DNA of 64,000 nt from DASRWI01 sp035654655. Lineage in GTDB: Bacteria; Bacteroidota; Ignavibacteria; Ignavibacteriales; Ignavibacteriaceae. The stretch covers positions 13,509 to 77,508 of the forward strand of contig DASRWI010000015.1 of NCBI GenBank assembly GCA_035654655.1, read 5' to 3'. Positions 35,982-44,384 of this stretch are shown here, piece by piece (within the stretch, counting starts at the first letter, position 1; each line of letters opens with the position of its first letter). The position numbers and the translations under genes are program-made. The notes below the pieces were generated by a model. That model did no database searches, had not been told where the DNA came from, and saw only the letters and a list, made by a program, of their open reading frames with translations.

Positions 35982-36013
35982 AAAAACCCACAATTTTTAA
36001 GTTGTGGGTTTTT
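35982..36013. terminator. bidirectional rho-independent terminator
   Basis: AACCCACAA (35985-35993) pairs with TTGTGGGTT (36002-36010), with A and T runs on both flanks, so it can stop transcription from the YtxH gene (plus) and from the M16 gene (minus), which converge here. Confidence 0.9.
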
Positions 36014-36034
36014 TTTAATTAATAAAAAAGATTA

Positions 36035-38764
36035 TTACTTAGTTATATTTCCATCAGCATCTATATACTTGATTTCGTAATTAAGTTCTTTCAAGCTATT
36101 TTCAATCTTAGCTCTGTCACCAACAACTATCCAGGTAATGTTTTCAGGTTTCAATACTTTCAATGCTGCCTGATCAATTACCTTCAAGTTTAGATCCTTA
36201 ACTCTTTCAACATAAGTTTTATAATAATCATCAGGAAGATTATACATAACCATATTTGCTAATGAACCTTCAATAGCTCCCATAGTTTCCCAGGAACCCG
36301 GTAACTCGAGAATTTGGCTCTTCTTAATTTTATCTAATTCATTATCTGTTGCTTTTTTCTTAGAAATAAATTCACTTATCTCTTTATGCATTTCCTGAAT
36401 TGATTCTTTTGTTTTATCAGACTGAACAAAAGCGTAAGCTAAAAATGGTCTCTGAGCTTTAGTGCCCCAAATAAAACTGCTTGCACCATATGACCAATGT
36501 TTATCTTCACGTAAGTTCATATTAATTCTTGATGTAAAAGAACCGCCAAGAATATTATTCATTGATTGAATTTCAATATCATCTTTTTGATCTACTGGAG
36601 GAGCAATGTGTCCTGCAAAAACTACTGATGACTGTGATTGTGGTTTATCCACTAAATAGATAACAGGTTTTTTCTGTAATTCAACGGTGCTGATATTCTT
36701 TTTAGGTACTGAACCTTTTTCCCAATCCTTAAACAATTTTTCAAGCTTTGGTTTAATTTCATCCATAGTAACATCACCAACAACAATCAATGTTGCATTA
36801 TTTGGTTTGAACCAGGTTTTATGGAATTCAACTAAATCATCTCTCTTAATTTTTGTAACAGTATTTTCAAATCCTGTTCCGCTTAATGGATTTCCATATG
36901 CGTGGTCTTTTCCGAATAAGAACATTGGGAATACTCTTAATGCCATATTAACAGGATTAACTTTTTCTCTCTGTATTCCTGCAACTCTTTCTTTAATTAA
37001 TCTATCAATTTCTTTTTGAGGGAAAGATGGATTTAACGTTACATCTGCAAAAAGCTCTAATGATTTATCAAGATTACTTTTCAAAGCTGATAAGTAAACA
37101 TTTGAATAATCTAATCCGGCATAAGTTGAAAGGTTTGCACCAAGAAGCTGTAATTCTTCACTAAGCTCTAAAGCATCTTTAGTTTCAGTTCCCTCATCCA
37201 TTAAGTTTGACATTAAACTGGATGTACCCGGATTTGTAAATTGGTCCGCTGCAAAACCTGCATCAATCATTAAGTTCAAATCTACAACCGGAATTGAATT
37301 TCTTTGAGCTAATACAATCTTTAATCCATTTGATAACTCTGCTTTTTGTACAGAAGGAAATTGAGCATCTGGAGGATTCTTAGTTTCAGGTAATTTCTTT
37401 CTATCCGCACCTGTTGTATTTGCTGATAATTGAGGATAAGGATGAACTTCAAGAATAAACACTCCATCACTTAACCATTTATTACAAGCATCCTTAATTT
37501 TATCTTCGGTAGCATTTTTGACATATCCTAAAGTTTTTTTGTATGCTTCAGGATTTCCACCGTATACTAAAGATTGAGCTAAGATATCAGACTTCCCTCC
37601 AAAGCCGCCAATTCTTTCTATACCTCTAATGAAGTTTGAAAAATGCTGAGTCTTTATTCTTTCCAACTCTTGTGAAGTAGGTCCTTCTTTTAAGAACTTA
37701 GCTAATTCTTCATTAATAATTTTTTCAATTTTATCTAGACCTACATCTTGCTTTGCGGTTGCAACTATTTGGAACTGACTTCCTATTTCATTACCTGAAT
37801 AATATGCATTTACATCTGTGGCAATTTGTTCTTCATAAACTAAACGCTTATATAAGCGTGAAGTTTTACCTGAAGTTAGAACATCACTGGCAAGATCCAG
37901 ATAAGTTAATTCTTCATTTCCCCATTCAGGAACATTCCAAACCATATATAGTCTTGATTGAGGTACTCTATCTTCAGTAATCATTCTTTTAGTACCTGTC
38001 ATCTTGGCAACGTAAGTTTCATATTTAGAAATTGGTGGTCCGGGTGGAATATCACCAAAATATTTTTCTACTCTTGTTTTAATATCTTCGGGATTAACAT
38101 CTCCTGCAACAACTAAAACTGCATTATTAGGTCCATAATAAGTTTTAAACCATTCGTGTACATCCTCTAATTTAGCAGCAGCTAAATCATCCATTGAACC
38201 AATAACAGTCCAGCTATAAGGATGACCTTTTGGATAAGTGTTTTCAGTTATAAGGTCATATGCTTTTGCATAAGGCTGACTTTCACCTTGTCTCTTTTCA
38301 TTCTGAACAACACCTCTTTGTTCATCAAGTTTTCCTTGAGTAATTGCGCCAACAAGGTGTCCCATTCTATCAGATTCCATAAACAAAGCTAAATCCAAAG
38401 CAGAGATAGGAACATTTTGAAAATAGTTTGTTCTATCTTCATTAGTAGTTCCATTTAAATCGGTTGCACCAACCCTTTCAAGTGCTTGAAAATAGTCGTC
38501 ATTAAAATTTTCACTTCCATTGAACATTAAGTGTTCAAACAAGTGAGCAAATCCTGTTTTACCTGATTTTTCATTTTTGGAACCAACATGATACCAAATG
38601 TTAACAGCTGCAATAGGAGCTTTATGGTCTTCGTGAACCAATAATGTTAAACCGTTTGATAAAGTGTACTGTTTATAAGGTATGTCTATGTTTTCTAATT
38701 GTTGGGCATAATAGAAAGGAATAGACAAAAGAAATATTGTTAATAACAAATATCTTTTTAGCAT
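36035..38764 (-). CDS. M16 family metallopeptidase (pitrilysin-like), secreted
   Basis: 909 residues with a signal peptide (about 1-20, IPFYYAQQ). Two M16 halves are fused: the N-terminal half has the inverted zinc motif HLFEH (74-78) and a downstream Glu156 in VVQNEKRQG; the second half (from about 455, ELSNGLKIVLAQRNSIPVVD) lacks the zinc motif but keeps the fold, as usual for an inactive partner domain. The Gly-rich linker region is in place. It probably degrades oligopeptides in the periplasm. Single gene. Confidence 0.92.
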   Translation of the reverse strand: MLKRYLLLTIFLLSIPFYYAQQLENIDIPYKQYTLSNGLTLLVHEDHKAPIAAVNIWYHVGSKNEKSGKTGFAHLFEHLMFNGSENFNDDYFQALERVGATDLNGTTNEDRTNYFQNVPISALDLALFMESDRMGHLVGAITQGKLDEQRGVVQNEKRQGESQPYAKAYDLITENTYPKGHPYSWTVIGSMDDLAAAKLEDVHEWFKTYYGPNNAVLVVAGDVNPEDIKTRVEKYFGDIPPGPPISKYETYVAKMTGTKRMITEDRVPQSRLYMVWNVPEWGNEELTYLDLASDVLTSGKTSRLYKRLVYEEQIATDVNAYYSGNEIGSQFQIVATAKQDVGLDKIEKIINEELAKFLKEGPTSQELERIKTQHFSNFIRGIERIGGFGGKSDILAQSLVYGGNPEAYKKTLGYVKNATEDKIKDACNKWLSDGVFILEVHPYPQLSANTTGADRKKLPETKNPPDAQFPSVQKAELSNGLKIVLAQRNSIPVVDLNLMIDAGFAADQFTNPGTSSLMSNLMDEGTETKDALELSEELQLLGANLSTYAGLDYSNVYLSALKSNLDKSLELFADVTLNPSFPQKEIDRLIKERVAGIQREKVNPVNMALRVFPMFLFGKDHAYGNPLSGTGFENTVTKIKRDDLVEFHKTWFKPNNATLIVVGDVTMDEIKPKLEKLFKDWEKGSVPKKNISTVELQKKPVIYLVDKPQSQSSVVFAGHIAPPVDQKDDIEIQSMNNILGGSFTSRINMNLREDKHWSYGASSFIWGTKAQRPFLAYAFVQSDKTKESIQEMHKEISEFISKKKATDNELDKIKKSQILELPGSWETMGAIEGSLANMVMYNLPDDYYKTYVERVKDLNLKVIDQAALKVLKPENITWIVVGDRAKIENSLKELNYEIKYIDADGNITK

Positions 38765-38897
38765 AATGAACCTGCCTGTTATTAGTTTATTATATTATTT
38801 AGCGATGAAAAATATAGTTAATTGTTAAAAAAATAATAACAATTTTTATATGAATGGAAAATTAAAAGGATGAGTTAATTATTACAAGAGTTATTTT

Positions 38898-38927
38898 AAT
38901 CCTTCCGGGTATTAACCCGGAAGGATT
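38898..38927. repeat. perfect 13-base-arm hairpin between M16 and dodecin genes
   Basis: AATCCTTCCGGGT (38898-38910) pairs with ACCCGGAAGGATT (38915-38927) around ATTA. It lies 8 bases beyond the dodecin stop, so it could end that transcript, but neither strand has a T run after the stem. Because the stem is long and GC-rich, it may act as a terminator without a U tract or as an mRNA end stabiliser. Confidence 0.55.
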
Positions 38928-38934
38928 TATGTAT

Positions 38935-39144
38935 CTAAGAATCTAAAGTAAAACCTATTTTTAATGTAACCTGCCAATGTTGCACAGCTCCATTATCTAA
39001 ATATCCTCTAACTTCAGTTACCTGGAACCATCTCATATTCCTTACTGTTTCTGAAGCTTTTTTTACTGCATTTTTAACAGCTTCATCACTGCTAACCGGT
39101 GAGGTACCTGTTAATTCAATAATCTTATAAACATGATCTGCCAT
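38935..39144 (-). CDS. dodecin family flavin-binding protein
   Basis: 69 residues, the right size for dodecin. It forms a dodecameric shell that stores flavins, riboflavin or FMN. Characteristic: MADHVYKIIELTGTSPVSSD, WFQVTEVRG with the flavin-stacking Trp, and VQHWQVTLKIGF. The gene is alone, between the DUF4249/TonB pair and the M16 peptidase. It fits a genome that makes riboflavin (ribD and ribE elsewhere in the window). Confidence 0.95.
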   Translation of the reverse strand: MADHVYKIIELTGTSPVSSDEAVKNAVKKASETVRNMRWFQVTEVRGYLDNGAVQHWQVTLKIGFTLDS

Positions 39145-39191
39145 TTATCGTTATCCCTATTTTGTGAAAAAATAAAAATAAATATCAGTAA

Positions 39192-40169
39192 TTAATGAAC
39201 ATATCCAAATGATTTTATATACGCCAAATCAACCTGTAATTCTCTTTGATTTTTTATGAATGAACCAAATACTCCTAAACCTCCACTAACATTTGAATAA
39301 ACAGTTTCATCAAGCCTGACTGAAAAAGCATCCAGTGAACCATTTATACTTGAAAAATATTTTGATAAAGGTTCGTTGTAATCACGTATTTCAAGCATTG
39401 CATTGACTACCTTATAATTACTTTTTGCTGTATCATTGCCGCTTATATCTCTCATAGTCTGGTCTAATGCAGAAAAATCATAGCTTATCTTTGTATCAAA
39501 TGTATAAGATACATAAACGGGTTTACCAGATGAATATGTACTCGGTACATCTATATAATAATTATTCCATGTTTCATTTTCATATTTCTGATAAAAAATT
39601 CTTAACCTTGGAAAGAATAAATGAGCCTGTTCTCCATTATCCCAAAATACTGTCCATTGCTTACCAAATGTTGAAGTATTTATATGGGATGTTAATCCTC
39701 TTGGAAAATCATATGAGTACTCTATATTCAAATCATTTGGTAAAACAGTTTCTGCAGTTAAGATTGTACCATTAGGAAGTTTTGCAATTATTTTAGCTTT
39801 TTCTTTTGGGCTGATTCTGAAAAAGTCTTTAGTTCTGTAACTATAAATTGGTCCCCTATATCTTGATGTATCTTGTCTGATAATAGTATCCTGCTCCATT
39901 GCATAGTTTTGATTATTATGGATATAAGTAACTTCTGCGCCCTGGATTGTCGGGTCGATATTATTTGTGTTAGGATCATATCCATCAACATCATAGGACC
40001 TGAATATTCTTACAGAATACTGTTCTCCCCAATAAAAATTATCTTTTTCAATTACAGAATAAAGGACATATCTTTCCTTAAATTCTTCTTTAGGTTGAAA
40101 TGCATCTTCACAGGAAATATTTATTAATGCCAAAGCAAACAGAATAAAAATCTTTAAAATATTTCTCAT
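39192..40169 (-). CDS. DUF4249-like lipoprotein partner of a TonB receptor
   Basis: 325 residues with a lipoprotein signal (ALINISC, Cys20). The gene overlaps the upstream TonB receptor by 4 bases. The order (receptor, then a beta-rich lipoprotein of about 300-370 residues) and its pattern, FKERYVLYSVIEKDNFYWGE with QGAEVTYIHNNQ, match the DUF4249 family, often encoded just after TonB-dependent receptors in Bacteroidota. The likely role is to cap or assist the receptor at the cell surface; the substrate is unknown. The family call is moderate. Confidence 0.7.
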   Translation of the reverse strand: MRNILKIFILFALALINISCEDAFQPKEEFKERYVLYSVIEKDNFYWGEQYSVRIFRSYDVDGYDPNTNNIDPTIQGAEVTYIHNNQNYAMEQDTIIRQDTSRYRGPIYSYRTKDFFRISPKEKAKIIAKLPNGTILTAETVLPNDLNIEYSYDFPRGLTSHINTSTFGKQWTVFWDNGEQAHLFFPRLRIFYQKYENETWNNYYIDVPSTYSSGKPVYVSYTFDTKISYDFSALDQTMRDISGNDTAKSNYKVVNAMLEIRDYNEPLSKYFSSINGSLDAFSVRLDETVYSNVSGGLGVFGSFIKNQRELQVDLAYIKSFGYVH

Positions 40170-42379
40170 ATCTTCACCTTTAACGTGGCTGATGGGAAAA
40201 ATGGAAGCATATAAACTTTCTCACCAGAGTCCTTGTTGAAATAAAAAACATTCTTATGATTGTAAACATTAATTATACTTGCCCCCAGTGAAACATCAGC
40301 TTTACTAATTCTAAAATCTTTTGATATACTTAAGTCAAGTCGGTGATAATAAGGAAGTCTTTTATTATTTGTCTCTGACCAATATGTAACAGGAACATAA
40401 TCACCAAACAAATAATTACTTTCCCATGGATTAATCATCAACCTGTCATAATAGCCTGCAATAGGTCTGAAAGGCATTCCGGAGTTGAAGGACCAGTTAG
40501 AATTAACTTCCCACCCTGCTCCTAAACTAATTCCGGCTAAAAAATTAATTGAATGTCGAACATCGTATCGAGGGATGGTTACAATATCTCTATTTTCCTT
40601 GAATGCCCAACTTAAAGTATAAGATGATTGAACATACACACTTCCAAATTGATACTTAATTAAGCCTTCAATCCCATAGGCTCTTCCTGAAATGTTAATA
40701 TAATCATAATCTCTTGCTGAAAATTTTCTTGGATTTAGGTCAAACAGACTTGATAATAATTTATAATAACCTTCAACCTGTAGAGAAAAACTTTCATTCA
40801 AATAATACTCTGCACCTAAAATAAAATGAGTAGCCTCAGGAGGGTCCAAATAAGAAGGAACAATAGTCCAGGGTTCAAAAATTGAAATCAATTCATTTTC
40901 ATTAGTCAAAGAAACTATTTCCTGAGAAAATCTTCCTATAGCAGCCTTTAATGATAAAGTATTTATGGGTCTAAATATTATATTAATTCTTGGCTCAAAT
41001 AAGAAAGGTCTTCTTTTGGATGCTGAAAAGAAATTCATTCTTGCACCAATATCAAAACCCCAATTATCATATCTATATAACTTATAATTTACATAACCCT
41101 TTATCATTGTACCATTACTTGCAATATTTGTGTTGGCTCCATACAGATTTTGTAGAATTAAATCTGTTGATAGGAAAGTATTTTGCAAACCAAAGTGAAG
41201 TTCATCTTTACTTTGATACATATAAGTAAAATCAAAATTCATACTTACATCATCAACTGAATTTCTTCTTGGTTTAGCAGTACTCAGGTTCGGAAAAACT
41301 TGAGCACCATATTGACTGTATGACAATGAAAAATTGGACATCAACGGACTTCCCCAAATCTGGTACCAATTCAATCCAAATAATTTATTTCCAACAAAAT
41401 AATCTTCAGACTTCGGGTCATTATTATTCAAATCGTCTCTGCTTATAAATCCGTGGAGAATAATCTTGCCATTATTAAAATCAGGATTAGAATAATTTAC
41501 TTTAAATGATAGATCATAAAAATTGAAAGGTACTTTCTTATCATTAAAATAATTTTTCAATACTTCTGAGAAATAACTTTTTCTTCCTGTAATAATAAAT
41601 GACCCGTGAGGAATTGGTCCTTCAACCATTGCTTTCCCTGAAATAAAACTTGCATTAACAGAACCAGAATAATTATTTTTATTCCCATCCTTTGAAACAA
41701 CATTCGCAATGGAAGATAATCTTCCGCCATACTCAGAAGGAAATCCACCTTTATAAAATTCCAAAACAGAAATCATTTCTGGGTCCACCACGCTAAATAT
41801 TCCCAGTGCGTGAAAGGGATTATATATAGTGACTCCATTTAGCAGTAAAAGATTTTGGTCGCTTCCTCCACCTCTTACATAATATCTTGAAGTTACATCA
41901 CCTGTAGAACTAACACCGGGTGATGCCTGAAGTACTTTGAAAATATCTGATTCAACACTCTGAGGCAGCATTTCAATATCTTTTGCAGAAATCTTTTGCA
42001 GACCTAAATCAGTTTCATTTTCTTTTGCACTTCTCTCCCCTATTACATTCAATTCTTTTAACAGAACAGATGATTTAACAATTTGAACATTTATTTGAAG
42101 AATTTCATTTGCTGGAATATCTACTTCTATCTCTTTAGTTTCATAACCAAGGTAGCTTATTCTTAGAGTTTGTTTTCCGGATGGAACAGCAGCTATAAAG
42201 AAGTAGCCTTTATTATCAGATGAAGAACCCAAACGTGTACCTTTAACAACTACATTTGCATAGCTTATTGGTTCTCCATTTAAGGAATCAGTAACAAATC
42301 CTCGGATATTTCCTTTATCAATAGCAAGTAATTCTAAACTGAAAAGAAGCAGTAATGACAGTATTTTGATTGGACGCAT
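40166..42379 (-). CDS. TonB-dependent receptor with carboxypeptidase-like N-terminal domain
   Basis: Outer-membrane active transporter, 737 residues from ATG 42379 (MRPIKIL); a GTG at 42394 is also in frame. Signal peptide at about 1-19, a carboxypeptidase-regulatory-like beta-sandwich at about 22-100 (IRGFVTDSLNGEPISYANV), the plug at about 120-230 with YYVRGGGSDQNLLLLNGVTI and GGRLSSI, and then a 22-strand-type barrel. It lacks the large size of SusC starch-type receptors (about 1000 residues), and the partner is DUF4249, not SusD, so the substrate may not be a glycan. It is the first gene of the two-gene operon. Confidence 0.93.
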   Translation of the reverse strand: MRPIKILSLLLLFSLELLAIDKGNIRGFVTDSLNGEPISYANVVVKGTRLGSSSDNKGYFFIAAVPSGKQTLRISYLGYETKEIEVDIPANEILQINVQIVKSSVLLKELNVIGERSAKENETDLGLQKISAKDIEMLPQSVESDIFKVLQASPGVSSTGDVTSRYYVRGGGSDQNLLLLNGVTIYNPFHALGIFSVVDPEMISVLEFYKGGFPSEYGGRLSSIANVVSKDGNKNNYSGSVNASFISGKAMVEGPIPHGSFIITGRKSYFSEVLKNYFNDKKVPFNFYDLSFKVNYSNPDFNNGKIILHGFISRDDLNNNDPKSEDYFVGNKLFGLNWYQIWGSPLMSNFSLSYSQYGAQVFPNLSTAKPRRNSVDDVSMNFDFTYMYQSKDELHFGLQNTFLSTDLILQNLYGANTNIASNGTMIKGYVNYKLYRYDNWGFDIGARMNFFSASKRRPFLFEPRINIIFRPINTLSLKAAIGRFSQEIVSLTNENELISIFEPWTIVPSYLDPPEATHFILGAEYYLNESFSLQVEGYYKLLSSLFDLNPRKFSARDYDYINISGRAYGIEGLIKYQFGSVYVQSSYTLSWAFKENRDIVTIPRYDVRHSINFLAGISLGAGWEVNSNWSFNSGMPFRPIAGYYDRLMINPWESNYLFGDYVPVTYWSETNNKRLPYYHRLDLSISKDFRISKADVSLGASIINVYNHKNVFYFNKDSGEKVYMLPFFPSATLKVKI

Positions 42380-42533
42380 AAAAATTGAACACACAATAAA
42401 AAGAAAAAATTATTATCTATTAAATTTAAGCAAAAATATATTTAATTATAAGACTGTTAAAAGAAATTTCTATATAATGTTTTTACTATTTAATTATATT
42501 TGTATTTTGGAATGAATCTAAAAAGAGAGTAAA

Positions 42534-44039
42534 TTGAAAAACAACGAGCAAAAAGAAATATTAAAAACTTTAAAACTATTGTCATCAGACTTTAATTACG
42601 GTGTTACCGAAACAGCAATTATACTTGCAGCAGGACACGGTAAGCGTATTAAATCCCAGCGTTCAAAAATGCTTCACAAAATTTGGGAAGTACCAACTGT
42701 TGAGCGTGTTTTTAATGCCTGTAAAGGTGCAGCTTCAAATATGAATGTTGTGGTTGTTGTGGGGATTAAAGCAAAAGATGTTATGGAAGTTGTTGGCAAA
42801 AGAGAACAAACTATTTTTGCTTATCAGGACCAGCAAAATGGAACCGGGCACGCTGTTAAAGTTGCATTGGATAATATTGATAGCAGTAAATATGATGGTC
42901 ACGTTTATGTACTCCCTGGGGATATGGGATTAATTGATAAACAAACTATGACAATGTTCCGTGAAGAATTCATAAAATCAAACAGTGATATGATGGTTCT
43001 TACCGGTTTGTACGATGGAGATCCCAAAGATAATAATTATGGTAGAATCATCAGAGTAAAAGATGTTGATGCAGAAGGAAAAAGCTCAAATTCAGATTAT
43101 GGTAAAGTAATCGTTATTATGGAGCATAAAGATATACTTGCTTTATCAGATGACAAACCATACGAAGTAATTTTTAATGGAAGAAAATATTCCTACACCA
43201 AGCAGGAATTAATTGATAACAATGAATTCAATTCCTCTGTTTACGCTTTTAAGTATAAAAAATTAGTTGAATTAATTCCACAGATTTCAAGCAACAATGT
43301 ACAGACTGAAATTTACCTCACTGACCTTATTGCATTGTTCAATAAGAAAAATTACTCAGTTCTTGCAGTAAGTCCTTTGGACCAATATGTTGTAATGGGA
43401 TTTAACAATAAATCCGTTTTAAAGGATATGGAAAACATTGCACGTAAAAAAGTTTATGAAAAATTAAAAGATATAGTTGAAATAGCTGATCCTGATGATT
43501 TTTTTATACACGAAGATGTAGTTGAAGAAATATTAGAACAGGATAGAAAAGGTACTCCGCTTGATATTATTGTGGGCAAAGGTTCATATATCGGTAAAGG
43601 AGTAAAATTAAATTACAATCTTGAACTTAAAGAATACACTTATATAAACGGCAATGTAGATTTTGCAAAGAACGTAAATATATATAGAGGAGTTCACCTC
43701 TCCTGTTTCGAAGGACAAACTCTAAAAGTTGGTGAAAACGTACAAATCCTTTGGGGTGATATAATAAAAGGTAATATTGAAATTGGAGAAAGTACTAGAA
43801 TAGAATCCAGTGTTAATATGACAGGCAGTGATGAATTCCCATTAAGAATCGGAAAAAATGTATTGATAAAAGGAACCAGTTATTTATTTGGCTGCATAGT
43901 AGAAGACGATGTGCACATTGAGCATAGTGTAATCATAAGAAAAAGAGTAGAAAAAATATTAAAACGGGATGGTACAATACAAATAATAAAATACATCCTT
44001 CCCCAACCCGAAGGCATCGACGCAATAGAAGAATTATAA
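42534..44039 (+). CDS. GlmU-like nucleotidyltransferase with left-handed beta-helix
   Basis: 501 residues. The N-terminal half is a sugar-1-phosphate nucleotidyltransferase of GlmU type: LAAGHGKRIKSQRSKMLHK, QNGTGHAVKVAL, LPGDMGLID and EIYLTDLIALF. From about residue 350 comes a hexapeptide-rich left-handed helix (IGKGVKLNYN, IGESTRIESSV, IGKNVLIKGT). It lacks the long acetyltransferase tail of GlmU and the motif with the catalytic His of its acetyltransferase site, so it may be uridylyltransferase only. The start is TTG at 42534, forced by an in-frame stop at 42519-42521 and backed by AAGAGAG upstream. Confidence 0.82.
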   Translation: MKNNEQKEILKTLKLLSSDFNYGVTETAIILAAGHGKRIKSQRSKMLHKIWEVPTVERVFNACKGAASNMNVVVVVGIKAKDVMEVVGKREQTIFAYQDQQNGTGHAVKVALDNIDSSKYDGHVYVLPGDMGLIDKQTMTMFREEFIKSNSDMMVLTGLYDGDPKDNNYGRIIRVKDVDAEGKSSNSDYGKVIVIMEHKDILALSDDKPYEVIFNGRKYSYTKQELIDNNEFNSSVYAFKYKKLVELIPQISSNNVQTEIYLTDLIALFNKKNYSVLAVSPLDQYVVMGFNNKSVLKDMENIARKKVYEKLKDIVEIADPDDFFIHEDVVEEILEQDRKGTPLDIIVGKGSYIGKGVKLNYNLELKEYTYINGNVDFAKNVNIYRGVHLSCFEGQTLKVGENVQILWGDIIKGNIEIGESTRIESSVNMTGSDEFPLRIGKNVLIKGTSYLFGCIVEDDVHIEHSVIIRKRVEKILKRDGTIQIIKYILPQPEGIDAIEEL

Positions 44040-44053
44040 AAAAGAGAACGAAA

Positions 44054-44122
44054 TCATTGCGAGAATACGCACCATTAATGTCATTGCGATGAGTAAGTCC
44101 TCGAACGAAGAAGCAAGCTCGA
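44054..44122. repeat. CATTGCGAG-type dispersed element
   Basis: Contains CATTGCGAG (44055-44063) and CATTGCGAT (44082-44090), then GTCCTCGAACGAAGAAGCAA. This type of sequence recurs in intergenic DNA of many bacterial genomes. A second, imperfect inverted element, starting GTCATAACGAGGGTAG and ending GTGGTTATCTCTGAC, lies at about 44288-44351. The 345-base gap between 44039 and 44385 holds these and the terminator at 44136-44167, and no gene. Confidence 0.5.
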
Positions 44123-44135
44123 TTTAATTTTCTTT

Positions 44136-44167
44136 AAAAAAAATAGCCTTGAATTGCTTCAAGGCTA
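44136..44167 (-). terminator. rho-independent terminator (minus strand)
   Basis: Perfect 10-base stem TAGCCTTGAA (44144-44153) with TTCAAGGCTA (44158-44167), loop TTGC, followed on the minus strand by eight T. It is the first terminator after the gene ending at 44385. It has no T run on the plus strand. Confidence 0.85.
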
Positions 44168-44384
44168 CAAGTAAAATTAACGTCATTTATCATAACATCT
44201 ATCCTACTCACCTACAAAAATAAAAAATCTTAATTAATAAGTTGTACTTTGCATTACAACTTCTTTTTATTAGCAACCCGTTTTCCTGTCATAACGAGGG
44301 TAGTCCTCCGCCTTGAGCGGTGTTTTCAGGACGACCGTGGTTATCTCTGACATATTGTAGTTAGAACTTCAAATAAAAAAAACC

